DNA of 64,000 nt from Methylopumilus sp026399645 (GCF_965184065.1 NZ_OZ239098.1); one strand, 5' to 3'. Positions 8,929 through 17,985 are shown, counted from the first letter of the stretch. Numbers and translations: made by a program. Notes: generated from the sequence alone by a model not told the origin.

Positions 8929-9666
8929 TTAAAAGCTCTCTTTCTCTTCTAAAAATCTCCACATGCCCGTGGGCAGATCGCCAAGTAAAACATTACCAAT
9001 TCTCACCCTTTTTAATCCAGTCACATGAAGCCCAACAAGCTCGCACATTCTTCTAATTTGTCTATTTCGGCCCTCAGTTAAGACAAAGCGCAATTGATCA
9101 TCATTTTGCCATTCAACTTCAGCTTGTTTTAACTTGTAGCCATCGAGCGAAAGTCCATGCCTTAATAAATCCAAACCTTGATTCACTAATTTTCCTTCAA
9201 CGCGAACTAAGTATTCTTTTTCAATAGCGCTCTGCTCACCAATAATTGTTTTAGCAATTCTTCCATCTTGTGTAAGCACCAATAATCCGGAAGAATCAAT
9301 ATCAAGTCTTCCAGCTGGAGCTAACCCATCAGTATTAAATCTTGGATTTCGAGACGAATGCTGTTTAGAAACTTGAAAATTATCTTGCGTCACAAGACTG
9401 GCGGCAGGCGTAAAAGCTTTATCGTCATCAAGATGAGAAATATAACCCACGGGTTTATTTAAGATAACGGTAGCTTTGGAGGACTGCTGAATAGCTGCTT
9501 GCTTTTTTAACTCAACTTTTTGTGATCGGTAAGCGCGAGTTCCTAATTCAGTAACCACCTTACCATCAAGCATGACAAGACCTTGCTCAATATATGCATC
9601 AGCTTCTCTTCTTGAACAAAGTCCAAGCTCAGATAGTATTTTTGAAATACGAACAGCCTCTTCCAT
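8929..9666 (-). CDS. RsuA-family rRNA pseudouridine synthase (RluF/RluB type)
   Basis: Isomerises a uridine in ribosomal RNA to pseudouridine. An S4 RNA-binding domain occupies the first 60 or so residues (RISKILSELGLCSRREADAY then IEQGLVMLDGKVV), followed by the catalytic domain with the active aspartate in APAGRLDIDSSGLLVLTQDG and the C-terminal LTEGRNRQIRRMCELVGLHV motif. The 245-residue length suits RsuA/RluE/RluF/RluB paralogues; I cannot say which 23S or 16S site it modifies, although the short loop after KPVGYISH looks nearer to RluF. It lies 11 bases downstream of the PhnA-type gene. Confidence 0.9.
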   Translation of the reverse strand: MEEAVRISKILSELGLCSRREADAYIEQGLVMLDGKVVTELGTRAYRSQKVELKKQAAIQQSSKATVILNKPVGYISHLDDDKAFTPAASLVTQDNFQVSKQHSSRNPRFNTDGLAPAGRLDIDSSGLLVLTQDGRIAKTIIGEQSAIEKEYLVRVEGKLVNQGLDLLRHGLSLDGYKLKQAEVEWQNDDQLRFVLTEGRNRQIRRMCELVGLHVTGLKRVRIGNVLLGDLPTGMWRFLEEKESF

Positions 9667-9677
9667 TTATATGAACT

Positions 9678-9887
9678 TTATGATTTTTTAAGAAAGCAAG
9701 TTTTAAGAACTATCGTATTTCTTCCCTGACCACATTCAATCTCTTCTTCATTATCAGTCAGACGAATACCTTTAAATGTTGCACCTCTTTTTAATACGTC
9801 CGAAGAGCCTTTGACTTTAAGATCTTTGATCACCTGAACAGAGTCTCCGTGATTTAATTCATTACCATTACTGTCTCGAACTAACAT
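9678..9887 (-). CDS. PhnA/YjdM C-terminal domain protein
   Basis: A 69-residue protein that matches the C-terminal SH3-like domain of PhnA/YjdM: VRDSNGNELNHGDSVQVIKD and DLKVKGSSDVLKRGATFKGI are the characteristic blocks. The N-terminal zinc ribbon (two CxxC pairs) of full-length YjdM is absent; only this domain is encoded. Despite the historical name, YjdM is not part of phosphonate breakdown and its role is unclear. The gene lies 14 bases after the PQQ-type dehydrogenase gene and 11 bases before the pseudouridine synthase gene. A standalone domain of this size is seen in other bacteria, so it need not be a truncation. Confidence 0.8.
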   Translation of the reverse strand: MLVRDSNGNELNHGDSVQVIKDLKVKGSSDVLKRGATFKGIRLTDNEEEIECGQGRNTIVLKTCFLKKS

Positions 9888-9901
9888 GAACTATCCTTAT
9901 A

Positions 9902-11728
9902 TTATTTAAGTTTATAAACCAAGATGTTGTCACCTTCTTTAAAACCAAAGATAGAATTACCACCTGCAGCAACAGCAATATATTGCGTTCCATCAATCTC
10001 ATAACTAATAGGTGGTGCATTAACACCTGCATCAACTTTATTTGCCCAAAGTAACTTTCCAGTTTTAGCATCGTAAGCATTAAAATTCCCATTACCCTCA
10101 CCCATGAAAACAAGATTACCTTCAGTCGCTAATAAACCGCCTGTTAATGGTTGAGGTGTCTTAACTTGCCATTTAATTTTCTTACTATTTAAATCAATAG
10201 CAGAAAGTAGTCCCCATCTCTCATCTTGTGTAGGTTCGGAAGAAGCATATCTAATCGCAGGTAAATCATCACGCGCAGGCTCATCAACTAATGTGTATTT
10301 AATAGGAGCATGAATAGCTGAAACAAATGCAATTTGATTTTTTTCATCGAGGGAAGTTGGGCCCCAATTAGCACCTCCTAAAATACCCGGGTATAAAACT
10401 GTACCCTCAGCTGTGGCTTTTGCAAAAAGATTTTTTTGTGGCACAAAGGGTTCTGTTTTTGCCAAAAGATCGCCCGTGATACGATTGTGAATGTAATACC
10501 ACCCGGTCTTACTCGCCTGACCCACCGCAGGAATCGTTTTACCATCTTTCTTATATTCAAATAATACTGGGGGGCTCGCAACATCATATCCCCATACATC
10601 ATGAGGAACTTGCTGATAAAACCATTTTAATTTACCTGACGTTGCATCGAGCGCTACAAGGGAAACAGTATAGAAATTGTCACCGGGTCTTGAAATGTCA
10701 TTCATCTGCGGAGAAGGATTACCTGTACCAAAATATAAAGTATTTGCTTCTTCATCAATAGCTGGGGTGCTCCATGCTGAGCCTCCTCCATATTTCCAAG
10801 CTTCTTTATTATTTTTAAGACTTTCTTTTTCTTGCGCAATGTTACGGTTTAAAGAAATATTACCTTCAATTGTTTCTCTAAATTTACCCTCCCATCCTTC
10901 TGATGGAATCGTATCGAACTGCCAGACACGCTTACCTGTTTGAATGTTATATGCTGCCAAAAATCCTGGACGCCCAAAACGACCATCCACCCCAATCACA
11001 GCGCCCATTGGTGCATCTGGTCTGGGGGTATCGACATGTAATCCATATCCCACCCCTGTAATGCCCACAATTACTAAATCTTTGTAAGTTACTGGGGCCA
11101 TAGCAATACCTACACCAGTTTGACCATAAACATCCTTTTGACTCTTGCTGTCGGACTGACTTAGTGAGTTACTACTTTCAAATTTATTATCATTATCAGC
11201 AACATCAATATCCCAGATTTTTTTACCTGTTTTCGCATCCAAGGCAACCAGCCTTGCATCAACGGTACCTATAAAAATTTTATTACTTGAATATGCCAAT
11301 CCTCGATTTGCAGGCCCACAGCACATTCTCCAGCTATCTCTTTTTTTATGGTTATAACGCCATAACTCTTTACCTGTCTTTGCGTCTAATGCAACCACAT
11401 GGTTATGCGGAAGACTGATGAACATTACATTATTAATAACCAATGGGGATGCTTGAAATGTCGCTGCAACACCCGATTTAAATTTCCAAGCGAGTTCAAG
11501 ATTTTTGACGTTATCTTGATTAATTTGAGTTAAGGTCGAAAAGCGTTGATTGGTTAGATTCTTACCATATGAAGGCCATTGCTCGTCTGAGCCAAATTTG
11601 AATGACGGAAGCTTGGGTAGAGAAATCTTATCTAAAGACAAGGAGTCTAGGGAAATAGAATCCATAGAAGCGCAACCTGTAAATATGAGAAAAAAGATGC
11701 TTAATAGAGCCGCTCGGATAGATTTCAA
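9902..11728 (-). CDS. PQQ-dehydrogenase-like eight-bladed propeller lipoprotein
   Basis: Related to the PQQ-dependent alcohol/methanol dehydrogenase family. I place the start at TTG 11728, preceded by AAAGGG at 6-base spacing; TTG 11743 is also in frame but lacks such a site. From 11728 the 608 residues begin with a lipoprotein signal (FTGC, acylated Cys19). Repeated DAKTGKELWRY-type motifs mark propeller blades. The vicinal cysteines (MCCGPANRG, C136-C137), the PQQ-stacking Trp (GGGSAW, W319) and the metal ligand Asn (GTGNP, N337) are kept. By eye, the metal ligand Glu aligns to R250 (DGRFGRPG) and the catalytic Asp to G380 (HDVWGYD), while D382 occupies the position of the extra Asp of lanthanide enzymes. 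No haem motif is present. Substrate unknown; an ordinary methanol dehydrogenase assignment is not supported. Confidence 0.85.
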   Translation of the reverse strand: MKSIRAALLSIFFLIFTGCASMDSISLDSLSLDKISLPKLPSFKFGSDEQWPSYGKNLTNQRFSTLTQINQDNVKNLELAWKFKSGVAATFQASPLVINNVMFISLPHNHVVALDAKTGKELWRYNHKKRDSWRMCCGPANRGLAYSSNKIFIGTVDARLVALDAKTGKKIWDIDVADNDNKFESSNSLSQSDSKSQKDVYGQTGVGIAMAPVTYKDLVIVGITGVGYGLHVDTPRPDAPMGAVIGVDGRFGRPGFLAAYNIQTGKRVWQFDTIPSEGWEGKFRETIEGNISLNRNIAQEKESLKNNKEAWKYGGGSAWSTPAIDEEANTLYFGTGNPSPQMNDISRPGDNFYTVSLVALDATSGKLKWFYQQVPHDVWGYDVASPPVLFEYKKDGKTIPAVGQASKTGWYYIHNRITGDLLAKTEPFVPQKNLFAKATAEGTVLYPGILGGANWGPTSLDEKNQIAFVSAIHAPIKYTLVDEPARDDLPAIRYASSEPTQDERWGLLSAIDLNSKKIKWQVKTPQPLTGGLLATEGNLVFMGEGNGNFNAYDAKTGKLLWANKVDAGVNAPPISYEIDGTQYIAVAAGGNSIFGFKEGDNILVYKLK

Positions 11729-11856
11729 CGTATACCCTTTCAAAACGATCGCATGAGATTACTAGATTAATAAAGCACTTTATGGATAATGCCTAATACT
11801 GATATCTTATCGCAAGCAATCTTTTTTTAATACCAGATATAGACTGACAACCTTAC

Positions 11857-13059
11857 ATGCAAAAAAATATAGTAATCATAGGAGCTGGTATTACAGGCTG
11901 TTCATTGGCACATTTTTTAGCAAATACCGGATGGGATGTCACATTAATAGAGAGCCAAGATGATATAGCTTCTGGGGGTTCCGGAAATCCAGTGGCAGCA
12001 ATTTATCCCAAATTTATGCTTAACGATAAGGCATACAATGATTTCATGCTAAAAAGTTTTATGTTTACAACAGCATGGGTAGATAAATTAGGTTTAAGTA
12101 AAGATGATTATCGATTTGATGGTGCGATTGAAATTTTAGAGGAAACATATGCTCATAAATTAGAAATTAATTTATCAGGTGGAAGTGTAGACCAAGAAAA
12201 AATTTTAACCTTAATAGATAAAGCAATACTTAAAAAATATTTAATGCATCAGGATTCAAAGGGACTTCTCTTTCATAAAGGGGGCTGGGTAAATCCAATA
12301 GCCCTATGCCGGCATTTAGTAAATCATTCAAATATTAAAATACTCACAAAGCAGGAAATAATATCGATTGAAAAATTAAATAATGAATGGACACTTAAGA
12401 CAAAAGATCAAAAAATTTTCAAAAGTGATCATGTTGCCATTTGTAATGCAGCATATCTAAATCAATTTGACTTAACTCAACATTTACATACCGATGCTTT
12501 CCGAGGACAGATCAATTGGGTAAATTCAACACCATTTCAAATGCCTTCTATCGTCATCTGTGATGAGGGATACTTAGCGCCACTCATGCAAAATAAGCAT
12601 ATTTTTGGTGCAACTTATGGCATGAATGACTTTAATAAGGACTTAAGATTAAGCGATACAAAAAAGAATGTCGCCTCAATAAAAAAAATACATCAAGAAT
12701 TTTATAATTATTGTTTTGCGCAAAAAACAATTTCTGGGAGAGTGTCTTGGCGAGCATCTACAAAAGATAGAAAGCCTTATGTAGGTCGCGTATTTAATAA
12801 TGAATTATTTAAAAAAATGCGTGTGAGAGAGCTGGCTCAGACAGATCAGCTCCCATGGCTGGACAATTTGTATGTTGCGAGTGGATTTGGGTCCAGAGGC
12901 TTTACGTTTTCACCCTACTGCACCTTCGTCCTTGCTAATTTAATCAACAAAAACTTATCTAAAGATGATAAAGAAACACTCAATTACACAAATCCGGAAA
13001 GATATAGGCTCAAAAAAATGAGTTTAAAAAAAGCAGCAAGTCGTATTTTTAAGGTATAA
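11857..13059 (+). CDS. MnmC oxidase-domain protein (FAD-dependent, tRNA wobble uridine modification)
   Basis: Resembles the C-terminal FAD domain of bifunctional MnmC, which oxidatively removes the carboxymethyl group of cmnm5(s2)U at tRNA position 34. The dinucleotide motif IIGAGITGCSLA starts near residue 7 and the acidic ribose-binding residue is in TLIES. Family blocks follow: GGSGNPVAAIYPK, HKGGWVNPIALCRHL, FRGQINW, RASTKDRKPYVGR and ASGFGSRGFTFSPYC. Usual MnmC is about 660 residues with an N-terminal methyltransferase; this 400-residue protein has only the oxidase half. The GT41 gene follows 8 bases downstream. A related D-amino-acid-oxidase-fold enzyme is the alternative. Confidence 0.82.
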   Translation: MQKNIVIIGAGITGCSLAHFLANTGWDVTLIESQDDIASGGSGNPVAAIYPKFMLNDKAYNDFMLKSFMFTTAWVDKLGLSKDDYRFDGAIEILEETYAHKLEINLSGGSVDQEKILTLIDKAILKKYLMHQDSKGLLFHKGGWVNPIALCRHLVNHSNIKILTKQEIISIEKLNNEWTLKTKDQKIFKSDHVAICNAAYLNQFDLTQHLHTDAFRGQINWVNSTPFQMPSIVICDEGYLAPLMQNKHIFGATYGMNDFNKDLRLSDTKKNVASIKKIHQEFYNYCFAQKTISGRVSWRASTKDRKPYVGRVFNNELFKKMRVRELAQTDQLPWLDNLYVASGFGSRGFTFSPYCTFVLANLINKNLSKDDKETLNYTNPERYRLKKMSLKKAASRIFKV

Positions 13060-13067
13060 ATTTAATC

Positions 13068-14924
13068 ATGTCAAAATCCCTTATTGATCTTGCAAAAAAA
13101 TATGAAGAAGAAGGCGATCTTGTAAGTGCTATAGAGGTTCTTACAAAAGCACTTCAAGCTAAACCTAACGATCTATTCATTCAATTAGAATTAGGAAATC
13201 TTTGTGCTTTAAACAAACAATTTGTTGATGCAGTAGAATATTTTCGAAATTCCTACATGGCTTTCAAAGATAATCTTGATATTAGAAATGCACTATGTTA
13301 TTCATTGTCAGAGCTCGGTAATGCATACCAAATACAGTCACAATTTTCATTAGCAGAAGCTTGCTTTGAAGAAGCTATTCAATACGAAAAAAATAATTGG
13401 ACTTATTATTACAATTTAGCCAATGCAAAAGATAAACTTCAAAAGAGAGATGAGGCTTATCAATGCTACCAAAAAGCATTAAATCTTAACGATGAGGATG
13501 CTGACCTCTGGAACAATTTGGGTAATGCAGAGCGTGAATTAGGTCACTTAGATAAAGCCGTAGCCTCTTATGAGCGCGCATTGTCTATCAATCCCCTCTT
13601 GTTCCACGCTTACCTTCATCTCGCCCATCAAAAACAGCACATGTGTGATTGGCATGGGATTGATCAGCTTTTTCAAAAAATATGCTCTATTGTGAATACA
13701 AATCCCGAAGCGCTCATTTCCCCGTTCGCTTTTATTTCAAATCCATTCTCTTCATCTCAAGAGCAAATGGTATGTGCAAATCAGTGGACGCAAAATCACT
13801 ACAAAGCCCAGTCATTCCAAAAAGGCAAATGGAAAAGAAAAAATAAAATCCGTATTGGGTATTTGTCATCAGACTTTAAGTTACATCCCTTATATTTTTT
13901 AATACGCGACGTTATTAAATATCACGATCGTGATATTTTTGATATTTACGCTTACGATTCGACCCCAAGCGAAAATACAAATGAACGAACTACACTTATT
14001 GGTTTATTTGATCATTATCGTGATATCTCATGTACCAATGATGGAAGCGCTGTGACTCTTATCAATCATGATGAAATTGACATATTGATAGATTTAACTG
14101 GTTATACAAATAACAGCCGAGCATTTATTGCTCCACAACTTAAAAACACAATCACTATCAATTGGCTTGGTTACCCCGGCACAATGGGTTTTACAGGAGA
14201 AAAATCACTTTATGAATTTATCTTGGCTGATGATTTTATTATCCCTGAAGCTGATGAAAAATATTATGCAGAATCTATTCTAAGACTGCCCTTTGCCTAT
14301 CAACCGAATATAGAAAATCGTAGCCAATCGAATGATAAAAATCGGCAAGATTATGGCATTCCTTCAGACGCTTTTGTATATTGCGCTTTTAATCAATCGT
14401 TCAAAATTACAGAAGTCATATTCAAAGCCTGGCTTACGCTTTTACAAAAATATCCAAAAAGCATTCTCTGGCTAACGCATTCCAATACATGGGCTTCAGA
14501 TCAACTAAAAAGGTTTGCGGAAACACATGGTATTAAATCTGAAAGAATTATTTTCGCAACACGCGTTCCTAATGAGGAACATATTGCTCGCCATGCCTTA
14601 GCAGATATTTATTTAGATACCCTGCCTTATAACGCTCACACTTCAGCCAGCGATGCCTTATCTATGAATTTACCAATTGTTACACTTAAGGGTAAAACAT
14701 TCCCATCAAGAGTGGCAGGAAGCTTACTTCATAGCTTAAATCTAGATGAGCTAATTACAGAGGATATTGAAAGCTATATTCGATGCGCTTCTAAGCTCAC
14801 TGAAGATTTAATATATAGACAAGACTTAATTCAGAGACTGAAAGAAGCCAAGTCAACTTCACCAAATTTCCAGCCGCGTTTATTTGTAAAAAAATTGGAA
14901 AGTATCTATCAAGAAATTATTTAA
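13068..14924 (+). CDS. TPR protein with GT41 (O-GlcNAc-transferase-like) catalytic domain
   Basis: Residues about 1-190 contain tetratricopeptide repeats (for example NWTYYYNLANAKDKLQKRDE and ADLWNNLGNAERELGHLDKA). The C-terminal part from about residue 260 is a family 41 glycosyltransferase: IRIGYLSSDFKLHP carries the conserved histidine, DILIDLTGYT and INWLGYPGTMG are hallmark loops, FNQSFKITEVIF holds the sugar-nucleotide-binding lysine, and HTSASDALSMNLPIVTLKG plus SRVAGSLL close the nucleotide site. It is expected to transfer a sugar from a nucleotide sugar to serine or threonine of proteins. The acceptor is unknown and no flagellin or adhesin gene is nearby. It shares a short intergenic gap with the MnmC-like gene and its end overlaps the convergent exporter gene by 4 bases. 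Confidence 0.9.
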   Translation: MSKSLIDLAKKYEEEGDLVSAIEVLTKALQAKPNDLFIQLELGNLCALNKQFVDAVEYFRNSYMAFKDNLDIRNALCYSLSELGNAYQIQSQFSLAEACFEEAIQYEKNNWTYYYNLANAKDKLQKRDEAYQCYQKALNLNDEDADLWNNLGNAERELGHLDKAVASYERALSINPLLFHAYLHLAHQKQHMCDWHGIDQLFQKICSIVNTNPEALISPFAFISNPFSSSQEQMVCANQWTQNHYKAQSFQKGKWKRKNKIRIGYLSSDFKLHPLYFLIRDVIKYHDRDIFDIYAYDSTPSENTNERTTLIGLFDHYRDISCTNDGSAVTLINHDEIDILIDLTGYTNNSRAFIAPQLKNTITINWLGYPGTMGFTGEKSLYEFILADDFIIPEADEKYYAESILRLPFAYQPNIENRSQSNDKNRQDYGIPSDAFVYCAFNQSFKITEVIFKAWLTLLQKYPKSILWLTHSNTWASDQLKRFAETHGIKSERIIFATRVPNEEHIARHALADIYLDTLPYNAHTSASDALSMNLPIVTLKGKTFPSRVAGSLLHSLNLDELITEDIESYIRCASKLTEDLIYRQDLIQRLKEAKSTSPNFQPRLFVKKLESIYQEII

Positions 14925-15781
14925 TTTTTCGCAGAAAGAATCACACCAGCAATAATTAAAATTCCTCCTAGCCACTCTTTAAGTGTAATACTTTCACCGA
15001 CAAGAAAATAAGATGAAATTGCAGCAACCACAATTTCAAATAGAAAAAAACTAGACGCTTCCACTGCTTTAATTTGCGTGACACCAAATTGCACAAGCAA
15101 AGTTGACAAAAATAAGCTTAATGCAATCACCATCATAATCGCAGCATCAACTGGCCTGAAAAAATCTAATGTTGGCGTAGCATTTTTATCAAACATGATG
15201 CATATCATGGCTACTACGATCACACCAAGCCAAATTGCTAATGCTTTTTGATTGACTGTCATGTGTGCATGTTTCCTTGTCATCACATTAGTAATTGCAA
15301 AACCTAAGCCGGAGCTAAGAGCTAACCAATCACTCTTCGAATCTAAATGAATGAGATAACCCGGCTCCCAAAACATAATAAAAGCCCCAATAAGAGAAAT
15401 GAAGACAGCGATGTAATGACGTTTTTGCGTATCTTCATTCAGCATAAAATGTGCTAAAAAAATAGTCCAAACGGGGGAGAGATAAAATAAAAGCATGACA
15501 CGCACTACTTCTCCATCGATGACAGCGAGGACATAACTAATATTGGTATAACCTGCAACAAGAGCAAGAAGCCAAAAATCTTTTGACCATATAGGGACCT
15601 TTTTCTTAGTTATAAAAAAATAAGGCAGCGCTATGGCAATCGTCAAAATAAACACATAAAAACTGGAATAAATACCAGAAACTCCCGCATCTGCCATTAA
15701 GCGATAGGGATACCAAATGATTCCCCAGACAAAAGCTCCAAAAAGGAGAGAAAATATCGGCAGCCAAGATTTAATCTTCAT
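14921..15781 (-). CDS. EamA/DMT-superfamily inner-membrane exporter
   Basis: A 286-residue integral membrane protein with about ten hydrophobic segments in two EamA repeats. The repeat signatures are visible as LFYLSPVWTIFLAHFMLNEDTQKRHYIA in pieces (SPVWTIFLAHFMLNED) and, near the C-terminus, FFLFEIVVAAISSYFLVGES. Members export metabolites or amino acids; the substrate cannot be told from sequence. Its start codon region overlaps the miaA stop by one base, so it is the last gene of the tsaE-amiC-miaA run, and it converges on the GT41 gene. Confidence 0.88.
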   Translation of the reverse strand: MKIKSWLPIFSLLFGAFVWGIIWYPYRLMADAGVSGIYSSFYVFILTIAIALPYFFITKKKVPIWSKDFWLLALVAGYTNISYVLAVIDGEVVRVMLLFYLSPVWTIFLAHFMLNEDTQKRHYIAVFISLIGAFIMFWEPGYLIHLDSKSDWLALSSGLGFAITNVMTRKHAHMTVNQKALAIWLGVIVVAMICIMFDKNATPTLDFFRPVDAAIMMVIALSLFLSTLLVQFGVTQIKAVEASSFFLFEIVVAAISSYFLVGESITLKEWLGGILIIAGVILSAKN

Positions 15782-16719
15782 TAAAGTCTAGCCTTTACGA
15801 AAGTAATGACTTCTTTACTTATGAAGTCATTTGAACAATCAAATAGATTAAGATTTTCCATGCTCCTCATCCAAGTCATTTGCCTTTTTGCCAGCTGTCG
15901 TGTTGCAAAGATGATCTTATCGATACATTCTTTTTCTTCAATGCCCCCATTAAAGTACTCAAGGGTTTGACGATATCCCACTGATCTCATGGATGGCATA
16001 TGGCTTTGAAGTGTAGGATATTTTTGAAGTAAAGATCTCACCTCTTCAAATAAGCCGGCCTCTATCATTTCATGAACTCTAAACTCAATTCGCTGATGAA
16101 GAATTTTTCTATTGCTTGGCATGAGTCCTAATTTACAAACTAAAAATGGGAATACATCTTTATTTTCTGATTGATGATAAGAAGATAGAGGTTTTCCTGA
16201 TGAGTAAAAAACTTCTAAAGCACGACTGATGCGCTGGGCATCATTAGGGTTTAACTTTTCTGCTGTTTCTTTGTCAAAGGATTTAAGCTTTTCATAAAGC
16301 TTCGGCCAGCCGACATGACTCGCTTCTATTTCTATATCTTTTCGAAACTGCTCATCAGTCATAGGCATTTGATTAATGCCTTTTTCAAGACCATTGAAAT
16401 ACATCATAGTGCCTCCGACAAGGAGTGGAATATGGCCACGCATTAGAATTTCATCAATAAGCTTTAAAGCATCTTGCGTAAATTGCGCTACAGAATAGGT
16501 CTCGTTAGGCTTTATGATATTAATAAGGTGATGAGGTGCCTTATCTAGAATATCTTGAGATGGTTTAGCTACACCAATATCCATGTCTTGATATATTTGT
16601 GCTGAATCAACACTAATAATTTCAAAAGGGAATGTGTTGACAAGCTCAACAGCAAGATTAGTTTTGCCTGAAGCTGTAGGACCTATCAAAAAGAAAACAA
16701 CTGGCTTCTCTATAGCCAT
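15781..16719 (-). CDS. miaA: tRNA dimethylallyltransferase MiaA
   Basis: Adds a dimethylallyl group to A37 of tRNAs that read codons starting with U. The P-loop GPTASGKTNLA lies at residues 13-23, followed by the family blocks SVDSAQIYQDMDIGVAKP, HHLINI and VGGTMMYFNGL, and the C-terminal RQLAKRQMTWMR motif. The 312-residue length is typical. It starts 3 bases after amiC. In many beta/gammaproteobacteria mutL lies between the amidase gene and miaA and hfq follows miaA; neither is present here. Confidence 0.97.
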   Translation of the reverse strand: MAIEKPVVFFLIGPTASGKTNLAVELVNTFPFEIISVDSAQIYQDMDIGVAKPSQDILDKAPHHLINIIKPNETYSVAQFTQDALKLIDEILMRGHIPLLVGGTMMYFNGLEKGINQMPMTDEQFRKDIEIEASHVGWPKLYEKLKSFDKETAEKLNPNDAQRISRALEVFYSSGKPLSSYHQSENKDVFPFLVCKLGLMPSNRKILHQRIEFRVHEMIEAGLFEEVRSLLQKYPTLQSHMPSMRSVGYRQTLEYFNGGIEEKECIDKIIFATRQLAKRQMTWMRSMENLNLFDCSNDFISKEVITFVKARL

Positions 16720-16722
16720 ACT

Positions 16723-17985
16723 TTAGAAATTCTTAGCAATATTAGGATTGGATGCTAAATATTTTTTTATACCAATTAAAATATTTTTAGCTAAAACTTC
16801 TTGGTGCTCTTCATTATTTAAAATCTGTTCTTCTTTTGGATTACTTATAAAAGCTGTTTCCACAAGAATAGATGGGATATCAGGTGACTTAAGTACTGCA
16901 AATCCAGCTTGCTCTACATTAGTCTTATGTAAGTCATTGATGTCGCCTAATTGATCCAATACAAAATTACCAAGCTTGACACTATCGTTGATAGTTGCTG
17001 ATTGCGATAAATCGAGTAATGTCTTAGCAAGCATCGGATCTTTATCATCCAAACTTACACCGCCAATTAAATCAGACTCATTTTCTTTATTAGCTAAATA
17101 TTTTGCAGAAGCAGAAGTAGCACCCCTTTCTGATAATGCAAATACGGAAGAGCCTTTAGCTTCCGGATTAGTAAAAGCATCGGCGTGTATAGACACAAAG
17201 AGATCTGCTTTTAATTTTCTTGCTTTAACCACTCGGACATGAAGGGGAACAAAATAATCATCATCTCGCGTAAGCACCGCTCTTAATTGTTCGTCATTAT
17301 CAATCTCTTTTTTAAGTTTTCTGGCAATCGACAAAGTAATATTTTTTTCTAAGCTACCAGAAGCACCTCTGGCGCCAGAATCTTCGCCACCATGACCAGC
17401 ATCAATAGCTATCACGATTTTTTTAGTCAAACTTTTAGTAGTTTGTGATGGTGATGGCACTTCTTGAGATATTTTTTCTTTCTTAATTTCTGGAGGTGTT
17501 AACACAATCTCTTTTTTAGGTGGAGTGGGATCTTTTTTTTCTTTATCTTGTACGAACGCCATTAATTCATCAACTCTTGGGTACACATCAATGACCAGGC
17601 GATGTTTGTATCCGCCTGCGGGCTTCAGAGAAAAAATATTAATTTTAGATTCTGATCTTAATTCGATGACGACTCGAGATACTTGGTTATTAAACTTAGC
17701 AACACGAATTTGTTTAATATTGGGATCGCTTGATAAAATTTTCGTGCTTAAGTTTTTTAAGTCGTCATTAAGATCAATATCATGAAGATCAATCACCAAG
17801 CGATCTGGATTCTTTAAGATCATTTGATCATTACTAATAGGCTTGGTAGACTCAAGAGTTACTCGCGTATATTCTCTTGCAGGCCATACACGAGCTGATT
17901 CAATCGCATTTTTTGCCAAGATATGATTGGGAAATATCCCCAACATGAAGATAAAAATAATTTTCAGATAATAGTTTTTAAACAT
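16723..17985 (-). CDS. amiC: N-acetylmuramoyl-L-alanine amidase, AmiC/AmiB type
   Basis: Periplasmic zinc amidase that cleaves the amide bond between MurNAc and L-Ala to split septal peptidoglycan during cell separation. A signal peptide (residues 1-24) is followed by an AMIN septum-targeting domain (about 28-135), a Pro/Lys-rich linker, and the Amidase_3 catalytic domain from about 190. Zinc ligands appear in IAIDAGHGGEDSGARG (His), GSLEKNITL (Glu), DLFVSIHADAF (His), and the catalytic Glu in SILVETAFISN. The insertion typical of EnvC/NlpD-regulated amidases is present between these motifs. The start overlaps the tsaE end by 22 bases. Confidence 0.95.
   Translation of the reverse strand: MFKNYYLKIIFIFMLGIFPNHILAKNAIESARVWPAREYTRVTLESTKPISNDQMILKNPDRLVIDLHDIDLNDDLKNLSTKILSSDPNIKQIRVAKFNNQVSRVVIELRSESKINIFSLKPAGGYKHRLVIDVYPRVDELMAFVQDKEKKDPTPPKKEIVLTPPEIKKEKISQEVPSPSQTTKSLTKKIVIAIDAGHGGEDSGARGASGSLEKNITLSIARKLKKEIDNDEQLRAVLTRDDDYFVPLHVRVVKARKLKADLFVSIHADAFTNPEAKGSSVFALSERGATSASAKYLANKENESDLIGGVSLDDKDPMLAKTLLDLSQSATINDSVKLGNFVLDQLGDINDLHKTNVEQAGFAVLKSPDIPSILVETAFISNPKEEQILNNEEHQEVLAKNILIGIKKYLASNPNIAKNF

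Noticed and set aside
9868..10113. 81-codon minus-strand open frame overlapping the end of the PQQ-type gene and the start of the PhnA-type gene
   Set aside because: It is a different frame of the same strand through conserved PQQ-propeller codons; the peptide is a Met/Leu-rich artefact.
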